A DNA stretch of 22,717 bases. Origin: JALHRI01 sp044351685 (GTDB lineage Bacteria; Pseudomonadota; Alphaproteobacteria; Rickettsiales; UBA3002). The DNA lies in NCBI GenBank assembly GCA_044351685.1, contig JBILFK010000007.1, positions 1 through 22,717 on the forward strand, in the 5' to 3' direction. A model generated the notes under the pieces. It had not been told where the DNA came from. It did no database searches and worked only from the letters and a program-made list of their open reading frames with translations. Position numbers and translations under genes: made by a program. This document shows, one piece after another, positions 17,407-22,717 of this stretch. Position 1 is the first letter of the stretch, and each line of letters begins with the position of its first letter.

Positions 17407-18252
17407 ATGAAACTCTCTTCTGAAAAAGAAGCCATCATTGGCCTGATGAACGATCGCTACCAGCAGATTCTGCCGATGGAAGCGGAATGGGGCATTCGTT
17501 TCAAGGAAGGCGATATGCGCCCGCGTATCGAGCATTTTCACGATGCGGTGCGTGCCTATATGTCGGGCAGTGTCGATATTTACGCAAAACATTCACGGCT
17601 TTCAGTGGAACATCTGGCGTTCGATTTAGGGCAGTTGCGGCAAATTCAGGAAAAGCCGCTGGGCACGCTGCATCGGGGTACCGAAAAATCAACCGGCTCG
17701 GCGCTGGTAAAATTAGGCTTGCGCGGTGAAGCGCCCCCCAAAACACCACCCTCTTCGGTGCGGCAGGAATTGGTGGCGCAGTATAAAACCTACGCCGTAT
17801 TTTATGCCGCATTATTTGCCGAAGTGGCCGACCGCAATTTCAAATCGCGGCAAGATGCGCTTGATAACGATGTGGGTGATATCGGTATGATTGAAACCAT
17901 GCTGCAGCAACTGGCCGCTGGCCAGCTAACGCAAACCGAAGCTCTGCAAGAAAGCCACCATATCGAACGCGACGATTTGCGCGAGCGCATTCAGCAGATG
18001 CTTGCCAGCAAAAAACTTACTGCCGCTGAAAAACAGGAAGCGCTTGGTATGATTGGCGGCATCGAGCGTGGCCTGAAAGAGGAAAGCAAAAAACTGGATG
18101 CATCGCATACCAGCTATGTGACCGGCCAGTTAGCCGTGTATGAAGAAAACCGCGATATGATCAAAAAAATGGCCGCCAGTGGCCTGAACATGGCCGGCAA
18201 ATTCCTGCAGCAAGCGGTGAGCACAGCACAGGGCAAGGGTAGAGGGGTTTAG
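17407..18252 (+). CDS. Helix-rich soluble protein of unknown function
   Basis: I do not recognise this 281-residue protein. It is rich in Glu, Lys, Gln, Ala and Leu and looks largely alpha-helical. Long amphipathic stretches lie at about 65-80, 118-150 and 160-250; the last includes heptad-like runs such as LRERIQQMLASKKLTAAEKQ. A short Pro-rich turn (APPKTPPSSV, about 109-118) separates two halves. ATG 17407 is preceded by AGG at good spacing, and its MKLSSEKEA start fits a cytosolic protein. The frame also runs up to a GTG at 17359, which would add a 16-residue hydrophobic leader and overlap the hemW start, so an exported form cannot be excluded. Codon use resembles the neighbours. A hairpin with a T-run follows the stop. 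The orientation is opposite to the flanking hemW and rsmD. Confidence 0.75.
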   Translation: MKLSSEKEAIIGLMNDRYQQILPMEAEWGIRFKEGDMRPRIEHFHDAVRAYMSGSVDIYAKHSRLSVEHLAFDLGQLRQIQEKPLGTLHRGTEKSTGSALVKLGLRGEAPPKTPPSSVRQELVAQYKTYAVFYAALFAEVADRNFKSRQDALDNDVGDIGMIETMLQQLAAGQLTQTEALQESHHIERDDLRERIQQMLASKKLTAAEKQEALGMIGGIERGLKEESKKLDASHTSYVTGQLAVYEENRDMIKKMAASGLNMAGKFLQQAVSTAQGKGRGV

Positions 18253-18257
18253 CCCTT

Positions 18258-18307
18258 ACTTCAAAGTCCTTCGGCTTTGCCTCAGTGTACTTTGAAAGTT
18301 TTTGTTT
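18258..18307 (+). terminator. Candidate intrinsic terminator after the unknown gene
   Basis: ACTTCAAAGT (18258-18267) pairs with ACTTTGAAAGT (18289-18299) with one bulged base, giving a stem of about 10 bp; a smaller hairpin (CAAAG...CTTTG) nests inside. The right arm runs straight into TTTTTGTTT (18299-18307). Five bases separate it from the stop of the upstream gene. The stem is AT-rich and the loop long, so strength is uncertain. It immediately precedes a copy of the structured repeat and may belong to a longer repeat unit. Confidence 0.5.
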
Positions 18308-18383
18308 CGGCCGAGCACTTGCTGTGCTGGCCTTCACGCCGCTTCGCGTGCTCATGGCTGACTCGCGACGTACTGTCGCTCGA
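18308..18383 (-). repeat. Structured dispersed repeat, intergenic copy
   Basis: This stretch matches 20022-20096 at about 64 of 75 positions. It holds three successive hairpins: GGCC-G-AGCAC / GTGCTGGCC (18309-18332, bulged G18313), CACGC / GCGTG (18335-18350) and GCGAC / GTCGC (18365-18379). Between the copies the third stem keeps pairing through an A-T to T-A swap, and the first through A-T to G-C. If read on the minus strand it would encode MSTRSGVKASTASARPKQK, parallel to the rluB copy, but no gene is supported here. Confidence 0.8.
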
Positions 18384-18451
18384 TTAACAAAGTGTTTTTT
18401 TGAGTAATGCGACGGCAGCAGCCGGAGCCAGCCTTGAGCCGCCGAAGGCGC

Positions 18452-18486
18452 GCGCCATAGAATTTTCAGGAGAAAATTCTGGGCGC
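18452..18486. repeat. Strong hairpin just downstream of rsmD
   Basis: AGAATTTTC (18459-18467) and GAAAATTCT (18472-18480) form a perfect 9-bp stem on an AGGA loop. After a small internal loop it is extended by GCGCC (18452-18456) against GGCGC (18482-18486). It starts 6 bases beyond the rsmD stop on the minus strand. No T-run follows in that direction, so it looks more like a stabilising 3' hairpin or part of a repeat than a canonical terminator. The 18384-18451 stretch upstream holds only a T-run and small GC dyads; I see no gene there. Confidence 0.6.
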
Positions 18487-18491
18487 AAACT

Positions 18492-19046
18492 CTATAATAC
18501 CTCCCAGATCACCAGCTTGGTTTTGCCGTAGCGGCGTTCGGTTTTCAGTTCGGCGCCGGCAAGTTCGGGAAGGTCGGTGGAGAAAATCATTTCGGTGCTT
18601 ACAATGGTACCAGCCTCAAGCCAGCCTTGCGCCACCAGGCTTTTATAGATCGGCGCAATGAGGTGATCGTTATAGGGTGGGTCAAGCATGATCAGCTGAA
18701 ATGGGCTTTTGGCGCGTGGCAAACGCGTGGCGTCGGATACCATGAATTCGCACGCACGATCGGTACCTAAATGTGCCGCATTTTTCTGCGTCAGCGCGAT
18801 GGCGGTTCGGCTTTGATCGACAAAGCTGCAATGCGCCGCCCCGCGCGATAATGCCTCAAGCCCAAGTGCGCCAGTGCCCGAGCAAATATCGGCCACGCGT
18901 TGCTCGCGGATGCAATGGCCAGCAAACTGCCCGTGCATCAGCAAATTAAACAGCGATTCGCGCGTGCGCTCGGAAGTTGGGCGTATCGCATCGTCCTTTG
19001 GTGGGGTGAGTTTGCGGCCTTTATATAATCCAGAAATGATACGCAT
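18492..19046 (-). CDS. rsmD: 16S rRNA m2G966 methyltransferase
   Basis: A 184-residue SAM-dependent methyltransferase that modifies G966 of 16S rRNA during 30S assembly. The RsmD N-terminal signature MRIISGLYKGRKL and RPTSERTRESLFNLL is present. The SAM motif is VADICSGTGALGLEALSRGA (51-70) and the catalytic DPPY is at 122-125. The C-terminus (RRYGKTKLVIWEVL) is complete. Length is normal. ATG 19046 is preceded by AGAGGA with six bases between; that Shine-Dalgarno lies inside the terminal inverted repeat of the palindromic element at 19049-19192. It lies downstream of rluB on the same strand, a common alphaproteobacterial pairing, but here 169 bp of repeat-filled sequence separates them. Confidence 0.95.
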   Translation of the reverse strand: MRIISGLYKGRKLTPPKDDAIRPTSERTRESLFNLLMHGQFAGHCIREQRVADICSGTGALGLEALSRGAAHCSFVDQSRTAIALTQKNAAHLGTDRACEFMVSDATRLPRAKSPFQLIMLDPPYNDHLIAPIYKSLVAQGWLEAGTIVSTEMIFSTDLPELAGAELKTERRYGKTKLVIWEVL

Positions 19047-19048
19047 GT

Positions 19049-19192
19049 GGAATCCTCTGCAACACGGCGATCTGCGGGTAATTTTAGCGTCGCCCTTCGT
19101 CCTCGAATGCTCGTGTAGCGCTGCTACACTGCGCTTCTGCGGCGAATGCTCCTAAAAATTCCTCCACACCTCACCCTGTTGCAGAGGATTCC
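19049..19192. repeat. 144-bp long imperfect palindrome, MITE-like
   Basis: The ends are perfect 16-bp inverted repeats: GGAATCCTCTGCAACA (19049-19064) and TGTTGCAGAGGATTCC (19177-19192). The dyad centre at about 19121 is a hairpin, GTGTAGC / GCTACAC around GCT (19113-19129). Between the ends and the centre, pairing is patchy (for example TAATTTTAG against CTAAAAATT). CGAATGCTC occurs twice, once on each side of the centre. The element spans nearly the whole gap between rluB and rsmD. It has no coding capacity. The architecture (about 145 bp, paired ends, central hairpin) resembles the element at 11918-12066, although the sequences differ. Confidence 0.75.
19053..19058 (-). promoter_or_regulatory. 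rsmD ribosome binding site, inside an element end
   Basis: On the minus strand this reads AGAGGA, six bases before the rsmD ATG. It lies within the 16-bp terminal inverted repeat of the palindromic element. If the long palindrome folds in the mRNA, the site would be paired with 19183-19188, so rsmD translation could be sensitive to that fold. Confidence 0.5.
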
Positions 19193-19215
19193 CAGTATCT
19201 GTAGCGGTAAAATTG

Positions 19216-20133
19216 CTACTCACTATCCAGACTTACTTCTCGCACCTCGCCGCGTGCGAGATTTCCCAGCCGGTATGACCCGTATGCCACACGGATGAGG
19301 CGCGACACATGCAGTTCGAAATACTGAAAGATGCGGCGAATCTCGCGATTCTTGCCTTCATAGAGCGTTAGCTCATACCATTGGTTGCGGCCAGATTTCT
19401 CGTTATCTTCCTCGATATCAATGCCCTGATATTCGATGCCCTCTATGGTGATGCCACGGCGAATCTGCCGAATGGCATCGGCGCTTAAGCGGCCGGAAGC
19501 CCGCACGCGGTAAACGCGTTCAAGCCCACCTTCTGGCAATTCCATTTCGCGCGCGAGCGCACCAGAAGTGGTAAGCAATAACAGGCCTTCGCTATTCACA
19601 TCGAGCCTGCCCACCGAAACTACGCGCGGCAAATGTTTTGGCAGATGCTCGAACACGGTATCGCGGCCATGGGTATCTTTGTGGGTGGTAAGCAAACCGG
19701 GTGGTTTGTGATAGAGAAACAGGCGCGGCGTATCGGCGTTGCTGCGTTTCACTTTTTCGCCGTACACGGTAATGGTGTCGCGCGGGGTAACCAAAGTTGC
19801 AGGTGTGGTAACGGGCTTACCATTCAGCATGACTGCACCTTCTTCGATCAGCCGTTCGGCATCGCGGCGCGAACAGACACCCGCGCTGGCAATGGCCTTG
19901 GCGATGCGTTCGCCCTCACCCCGACCCTCTCCCTCAGGGAGAGGGTGACGAGCTGCGCGAGTCGGGTGAGGGGTAACAACCACGCGTTCGCGGGAGGGTG
20001 AGGGAGAGACTTTTTCTTGCTCCGGCCGGGCACGTTCTGTGCCGGCCTTCGCGCCGCTTCGCGGGCTCATGGCTGGCTCGCGTCTGCTGACGCTCGTATC
20101 ACGAGCATGTTTAGATTTAGGCGGCTGCGGCAT
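19216..20133 (-). CDS. rluB: 23S rRNA pseudouridine synthase, RluB/RsuA family, with repeat-derived N-terminal tail
   Basis: Isomerises a uridine in large-subunit rRNA. The core is orthodox. The S4 RNA-binding domain starts at ERIAKAIASAGVCSRRDAER and includes EEGAVMLNGKPV. The catalytic block is VGRLDVNSEGLLLLT with Asp178, and the end has YELTLYEGKNREIRRIFQ and RLIRVAYGSYRLGNL. Homologues begin within about 10-20 residues of the S4 domain; this one has about 75 extra residues, rich in Arg, Ser, Pro and Glu. They are encoded by the structured repeat (20022-20096) and a second palindromic repeat (19913-19973). I chose ATG 20133 (MPQPPKSKHA), which overlaps the upstream hydrolase gene by 17 bp. 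Alternatives are TTG 20148 and ATG 20070, the latter inside the repeat. The frame is open throughout, so the tail is probably translated. Confidence 0.88.
   Translation of the reverse strand: MPQPPKSKHARDTSVSRREPAMSPRSGAKAGTERARPEQEKVSPSPSRERVVVTPHPTRAARHPLPEGEGRGEGERIAKAIASAGVCSRRDAERLIEEGAVMLNGKPVTTPATLVTPRDTITVYGEKVKRSNADTPRLFLYHKPPGLLTTHKDTHGRDTVFEHLPKHLPRVVSVGRLDVNSEGLLLLTTSGALAREMELPEGGLERVYRVRASGRLSADAIRQIRRGITIEGIEYQGIDIEEDNEKSGRNQWYELTLYEGKNREIRRIFQYFELHVSRLIRVAYGSYRLGNLARGEVREVSLDSE
19913..19973. repeat. REP-like palindrome inside rluB
   Basis: The inner stem ACCCTCTCCCT / AGGGAGAGGGT (19924-19946) is perfect over 11 bp with a single central base. Outer arms CCCTCACCCCGA (19913-19924) and TCGGGTGAGGGG (19962-19973) pair with one extra C. 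Repeats of this CCCTCACCC...CCCTCTCCC type are scattered in many proteobacterial genomes and often show up in predicted proteins as PLPEGEGRGEG-like strings; here the rluB frame reads RHPLPEGEGRGEG. A related half-motif (GGGAGGGTGAGGGAGAG) lies at 19992-20008. Confidence 0.8.
20022..20096 (-). repeat. Structured dispersed repeat, copy inside rluB
   Basis: Second copy of the repeat at 18308-18383, in the same orientation. The first hairpin is 20024-20047 with bulged G20028, and the third is GCGTC / GACGC at 20080-20093. The middle stem is weakened by one mismatch (G20051 with G20064). In the rluB frame it is translated as MSPRSGAKAGTERARPEQE plus flanks. Confidence 0.8.
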
Positions 20134-20842
20134 GCACAAAGGCTTCAAATAGTTTTTCGTCGGCCTCGGTAATTAAAAATTCTGGGTGCCACTGCACACC
20201 TAAACAGAATGATTTGCCGGTCACTTCAATGCCTTCAATCACGCCATCAGGCGCGCGAGCATTCACCACCGCGCCTTTGGCAACCGTGGCTACTCCCTGA
20301 TGGTGCGCGCTATTTACGCTAGCGGTGTTGGCGCCGATAATTTTTTGCAGCAAGGTGCCGCCTTCGATGCTGACTTCATGGCCAACTTCATGGCGTGGGT
20401 TGGGCTGTTCGTGCGGCAGCGGGTTTTCGATGCTATCGGGAATATGCTGAATCAGCGTGCCACCAAGCACCACATTCAGCAATTGTTGGCCACCGCAAAT
20501 ACCGAATACCGGGATGTCGCGCGCGATGGCGCCTTCGGTCATCGCCCATTCAAACTGTGTGCGGCGCGGCTTGGTGGAAACCGTATCGCTGTTTTTTTCC
20601 TGCCCATACATTTCGGGTGGCACATCGAAATTGCCGCCAGTGATAATTAGGCCGTCGATCATGTCCAGATAGTGCGGCACCAGTGCCACCTCGTGCGGCA
20701 ATGCAATGGGGATGCCACCAAATTTTGCCACCGATGCGCAATAATTATCGCGAATCGCATACCAGGGATAGTTGGAATAGCCACCGGCTTCCTCGTAATC
20801 GAGGGTGAAGCCGATGATGGGGTGAGGTTTTTCTTGAGCCAT
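20117..20842 (-). CDS. Peptidase C26 / class I amidotransferase-type gamma-glutamyl hydrolase (PuuD-like)
   Basis: Family members hydrolyse gamma-glutamyl amides such as gamma-glutamyl-GABA in putrescine breakdown. I chose ATG 20842 (MAQEKPHPIIGFTLDYE), giving 241 residues; the frame runs open to 20905 but that part would overlap the divergent motA start and reads as an unlikely leader. The glutaminase-type triad is visible: C116 in FGICGGQQLLNVVLGG, H219 and E221 in LGVQWHPEF. DGLIITGGNFDVPPEMYG and VNSAHHQG are also typical. No other putrescine-pathway gene (puuA/B/C) is nearby, so the substrate is open. It is followed by rluB with an overlap, and motA diverges from it across 47 bp (20843-20889). 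Confidence 0.88.
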   Translation of the reverse strand: MAQEKPHPIIGFTLDYEEAGGYSNYPWYAIRDNYCASVAKFGGIPIALPHEVALVPHYLDMIDGLIITGGNFDVPPEMYGQEKNSDTVSTKPRRTQFEWAMTEGAIARDIPVFGICGGQQLLNVVLGGTLIQHIPDSIENPLPHEQPNPRHEVGHEVSIEGGTLLQKIIGANTASVNSAHHQGVATVAKGAVVNARAPDGVIEGIEVTGKSFCLGVQWHPEFLITEADEKLFEAFVHAAAA

Positions 20843-20889
20843 AGCGTTGCGCAGTGTATCACAGCAGCACAACAACACAATGGGTTCGC

Positions 20890-21702
20890 ATGTCACTTGC
20901 ATCACTTTTAGGCGTTCTTGCCGGAATGGGTTTGGTTGTCTGGTCGATTATTATGTCGACCGACAACCCAATGGTTTATGCGGATATGCACGCCTTCCTG
21001 ATGGTAATTGGCGGGGCGATTGCCGCAGCATTCATGGGGTTTCACTCCACTAACGTATTCACCGCCTTTAAGGCCTGCTGGTGGATGTTCAAAAAACCCA
21101 AATCCACCCATGAAGGGTTGAACACCGAAATTATGCGGCTGATTAAATGGGGCTATATTGTGCAGCAAAAGGGCCTGCCGGCGCTGGAAGCGGAAATCCG
21201 CAGCGTAAAAGCCAACGACCCGGTGATTAAATATTGCCTCGAGTTGGTGGTCACTGCGCACAAGCCGGAAGAATTACGCGACATGATGACCATTGCAGTC
21301 GAAGCTGAATTTCAGCGGCAAACAATTCCTGTGCAGGTGTTGAAGTCGATGTCGAACAACGCGCCTGCCTTCGGTATGCTGGGCACGCTGGTGGGGTTGG
21401 TGGCGGTACTGGCAAGCATGGGTGCCGATGCCGCCAATATGCTCGCCAATGTGGGCAAGGGTATGGCGCTAGCGCTGACAGCGACGCTTTACGGCGTGTT
21501 TGTAGCGCGCATGGTGTTTATGCCAGCGGCAGCAAAACTGCAGGAAAGCGAAGAAACCGAGCGCTTCCGCAATTTGATGATTGTCGAAGGCCTGGTGATG
21601 CTGGCCGAAAAACGTACGCCGCGCTACATGCAAGATAAATTGAATTCGTTCCTGCACCCAAGCAACCATTTCAATATCGACCGGCAGCTGGGCAAGGCAT
21701 AA
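20890..21702 (+). CDS. motA: Flagellar stator subunit MotA/PomA
   Basis: A 270-residue inner-membrane stator protein with the MotA/TolQ/ExbB fold. Four transmembrane helices lie at about 3-22, 35-55, 157-178 and 190-212, with a large cytoplasmic loop between the second and third. The third-helix block NNAPAFGMLGTLVGL contains P159, equivalent to the essential Pro of MotA, and a second conserved Pro is P212 at the end of the fourth. The cytoplasmic loop has the charged VEAEFQRQ stretch expected to face FliG. ATG 20890 gives a natural N-terminus (MSLASLLGVLAGM); the frame also extends to a GTG at 20854. motB follows two bases after the stop. With MotB it forms the ion channel that drives rotation. 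Confidence 0.9.
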   Translation: MSLASLLGVLAGMGLVVWSIIMSTDNPMVYADMHAFLMVIGGAIAAAFMGFHSTNVFTAFKACWWMFKKPKSTHEGLNTEIMRLIKWGYIVQQKGLPALEAEIRSVKANDPVIKYCLELVVTAHKPEELRDMMTIAVEAEFQRQTIPVQVLKSMSNNAPAFGMLGTLVGLVAVLASMGADAANMLANVGKGMALALTATLYGVFVARMVFMPAAAKLQESEETERFRNLMIVEGLVMLAEKRTPRYMQDKLNSFLHPSNHFNIDRQLGKA

Positions 21703-21704
21703 GC

Positions 21705-22382
21705 ATGAAATCTGCAAGTCCGCTTAGTCCTCCCCCCAAACATGAAGAGCACGAAGATTGGCTGCTAACCTTCGCCGATATGGTCGTGATTCTGATGTGT
21801 TTTTTCATCATGCTTTTCGCGCTCACTTATGTGCCGGAAGCCTCGAAAAAAACCTTCCTCGAATCGCTGACGGGAACGTTTTCGGGCGATAACGCCAAGG
21901 AAGAAGATTCGTTTGTAGCGCTTTCTAAAAGTGTTCTCACGCTCAATGGTGGCGGCTATGATGCGATGTTGTTTGTAACCCAGAACGAAGGAAAAGTGGA
22001 AATTGAGCTGGCCTCGAGCGCCTTTTTTGCTTCCGGTTCAGCACAATTTAAAAAAGATGCGATTCCAGCGCTAACAGCGGTTGCTGGAAAACTTACGCCC
22101 TTTCTAACCGATGAAAGCCTGCGCATTCAGGTGGAAGGCCATACCGATGATACCCCGATTGCGACCAACCAATATCCCAGCAACTGGGAACTTTCCGGTG
22201 CGCGCGCCAGCAATGTGGTGCGCTTTTTGATCGCTAAAGGTATTGACCAGAAGTTACTAGTGGCGATGGGCTTTGCCGATGTGAAACCGAAAGCCGAAAA
22301 TCGCGATACTACCGGCGAACCAATTGCCGCCAACCAGGAACTGAACCGGCGGGTGGTGATTACCATTCAGCGCGCGGGGTAG
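21705..22382 (+). CDS. motB: Flagellar stator subunit MotB/PomB
   Basis: A 225-residue stator partner that anchors the complex to peptidoglycan. A short cytoplasmic N-terminus leads to one transmembrane helix (about 20-42) carrying the ion-binding D25 in WLLTFADMVVILMCFF. The OmpA-like peptidoglycan-binding domain (about 95-223) shows VEGHTDDTPI (143-152), NWELSGARASNVVRFL and QELNRRVVITI. C32, seven residues after the Asp, matches the Cys of sodium-driven PomB rather than the Ala of E. coli MotB. The periplasmic linker (about 43-95) is moderately short. AAGG eight bases before the ATG, at the end of motA, should serve as Shine-Dalgarno. The stop is 4 bp from the stop of convergent metF. Confidence 0.92.
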   Translation: MKSASPLSPPPKHEEHEDWLLTFADMVVILMCFFIMLFALTYVPEASKKTFLESLTGTFSGDNAKEEDSFVALSKSVLTLNGGGYDAMLFVTQNEGKVEIELASSAFFASGSAQFKKDAIPALTAVAGKLTPFLTDESLRIQVEGHTDDTPIATNQYPSNWELSGARASNVVRFLIAKGIDQKLLVAMGFADVKPKAENRDTTGEPIAANQELNRRVVITIQRAG

Positions 22383-22386
22383 TGTA

Positions 22387-22717
22387 TCACCCAACACGTA
22401 TGCCAAGAATATGGCAAATGGCCTTGGTGAGTTCGGCGCGGTTGAGTGTATAAAAATGGAAATGCCGCACGCCGTGTAACATCAGCATACGCACCTGCTC
22501 GGCGGCGACCATGGCGGCAATCAGGTTGCGTTCTTCGGGGTTATTATCAATATCTTCGAACAAGGTTGCCAGCCATTTGGGGATCGATGCGCCGCAAAGC
22601 CCGGCAAATTTTTTAAGCTGCGCGAAGTTGGAAACCGGTAGAATCCCCGGCACGATTTCTGCCGTAATGCCTGCTGCGCGCGCCTTATCGAGAAAGCGCA
22701 CATACACATCCACATCA
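22387..22717 (-). CDS. metF: 5,10-methylenetetrahydrofolate reductase, C-terminal part (partial)
   Basis: The frame is open to the right edge, so the start lies outside the window; about 109 residues are visible. They match the end of MetF, the flavoenzyme that makes 5-methyl-THF for methionine synthesis. Seen are a DVYVRFLDKARAAGI helix, IVPGILPVSNFAQLKKFAGLCGASIP, AAEQVRMLMLHGV, and the closing HFYTLNRAELTKAICHILGI, all characteristic of the last third of the barrel. The stop is TGA at 22389-22387. Confidence 0.93.
   Translation of the reverse strand, partial: DVDVYVRFLDKARAAGITAEIVPGILPVSNFAQLKKFAGLCGASIPKWLATLFEDIDNNPEERNLIAAMVAAEQVRMLMLHGVRHFHFYTLNRAELTKAICHILGIRVG

Noticed and set aside
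18161..18355. 64-codon minus-strand frame across the structured repeat
   Set aside because: The similarity of its N-terminus to the rluB tail is explained by the shared repeat DNA. The remainder is antisense to the unknown gene.
18874..19155. 93-codon plus-strand frame spanning the rsmD start and the palindrome
   Set aside because: Antisense to the conserved SAM-binding region of rsmD; it ends in repeat sequence and has no motifs.
1..22717. Possible defence, toxin-antitoxin, phage or CRISPR locus
   Set aside because: No nuclease/helicase cassette, integrase, regularly spaced repeats or small toxin-like pair could be found; YraN and MutL are housekeeping members in conserved contexts.

Overview
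The window is a gene-dense stretch of a bacterial chromosome, almost certainly from an alphaproteobacterium. The evidence is a very large (about 180 kDa) NAD-glutamate dehydrogenase, an endonuclease-type MutL, a purH of alphaproteobacterial form, a GshB cluster with rsmI and yraN, and RluB next to RsmD. A MotA/MotB pair suggests a flagellated cell. The lineage cannot be fixed further by reading; the dispersed palindromic repeats and the mid-range GC fit a less-studied or environmental group. No rRNA, tRNA, CRISPR array, prophage or intact insertion sequence was seen.

Layout. (1) 1-7138, plus strand: a tightly coupled run of six genes (M16 peptidase C-terminus, pgi, mutL, a small membrane protein, a CapD/WbpM-like nucleotide-sugar dehydratase, purH) in which every junction overlaps or abuts. 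(2) 7145-11902, minus strand: the giant glutamate dehydrogenase, convergent with purH. (3) 11903-12144: an intergenic region largely filled by a 149-bp long palindrome that looks like a MITE. (4) 12145-14960, minus strand: rsmI, yraN, a two-BON lipoprotein and gshB in one operon. A penicillin-binding-protein-activator-like lipoprotein (14976-16223, plus) diverges from it across only 15 bp. This is the gene content of the E. coli rsmI/lpoA/yraN/dolP locus with gshB added. (5) 16213-18252: hemW (minus) and a divergent gene of unknown function (plus). (6) 18253-20842: rsmD, rluB and a class-I-amidotransferase-type gamma-glutamyl hydrolase on the minus strand, interspersed with several repeat elements. 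(7) 20890-22382: motA-motB on the plus strand, convergent with the 3' part of metF (22387 to the right edge).

The genes are mostly core metabolism and maintenance: glycolysis, purine synthesis, glutamate catabolism, glutathione, heme delivery, folate/one-carbon, rRNA modification (RsmI, RsmD, RluB), mismatch repair, cell-envelope lipoproteins and surface sugar synthesis. I did not find a defence or mobile-gene system.

The notable material is non-coding. There are two full-length imperfect palindromes of about 145-150 bp; one appears to supply the ribosome binding site of rsmD and the other abuts the glutamate dehydrogenase start region. A structured repeat of about 75 bp is present twice, with base-pair-preserving substitutions between the copies. 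One of those copies, together with a second, unrelated palindromic repeat, sits in frame inside the N-terminus of rluB, so the repeats appear to be translated into an extra tail of roughly 70-80 residues.
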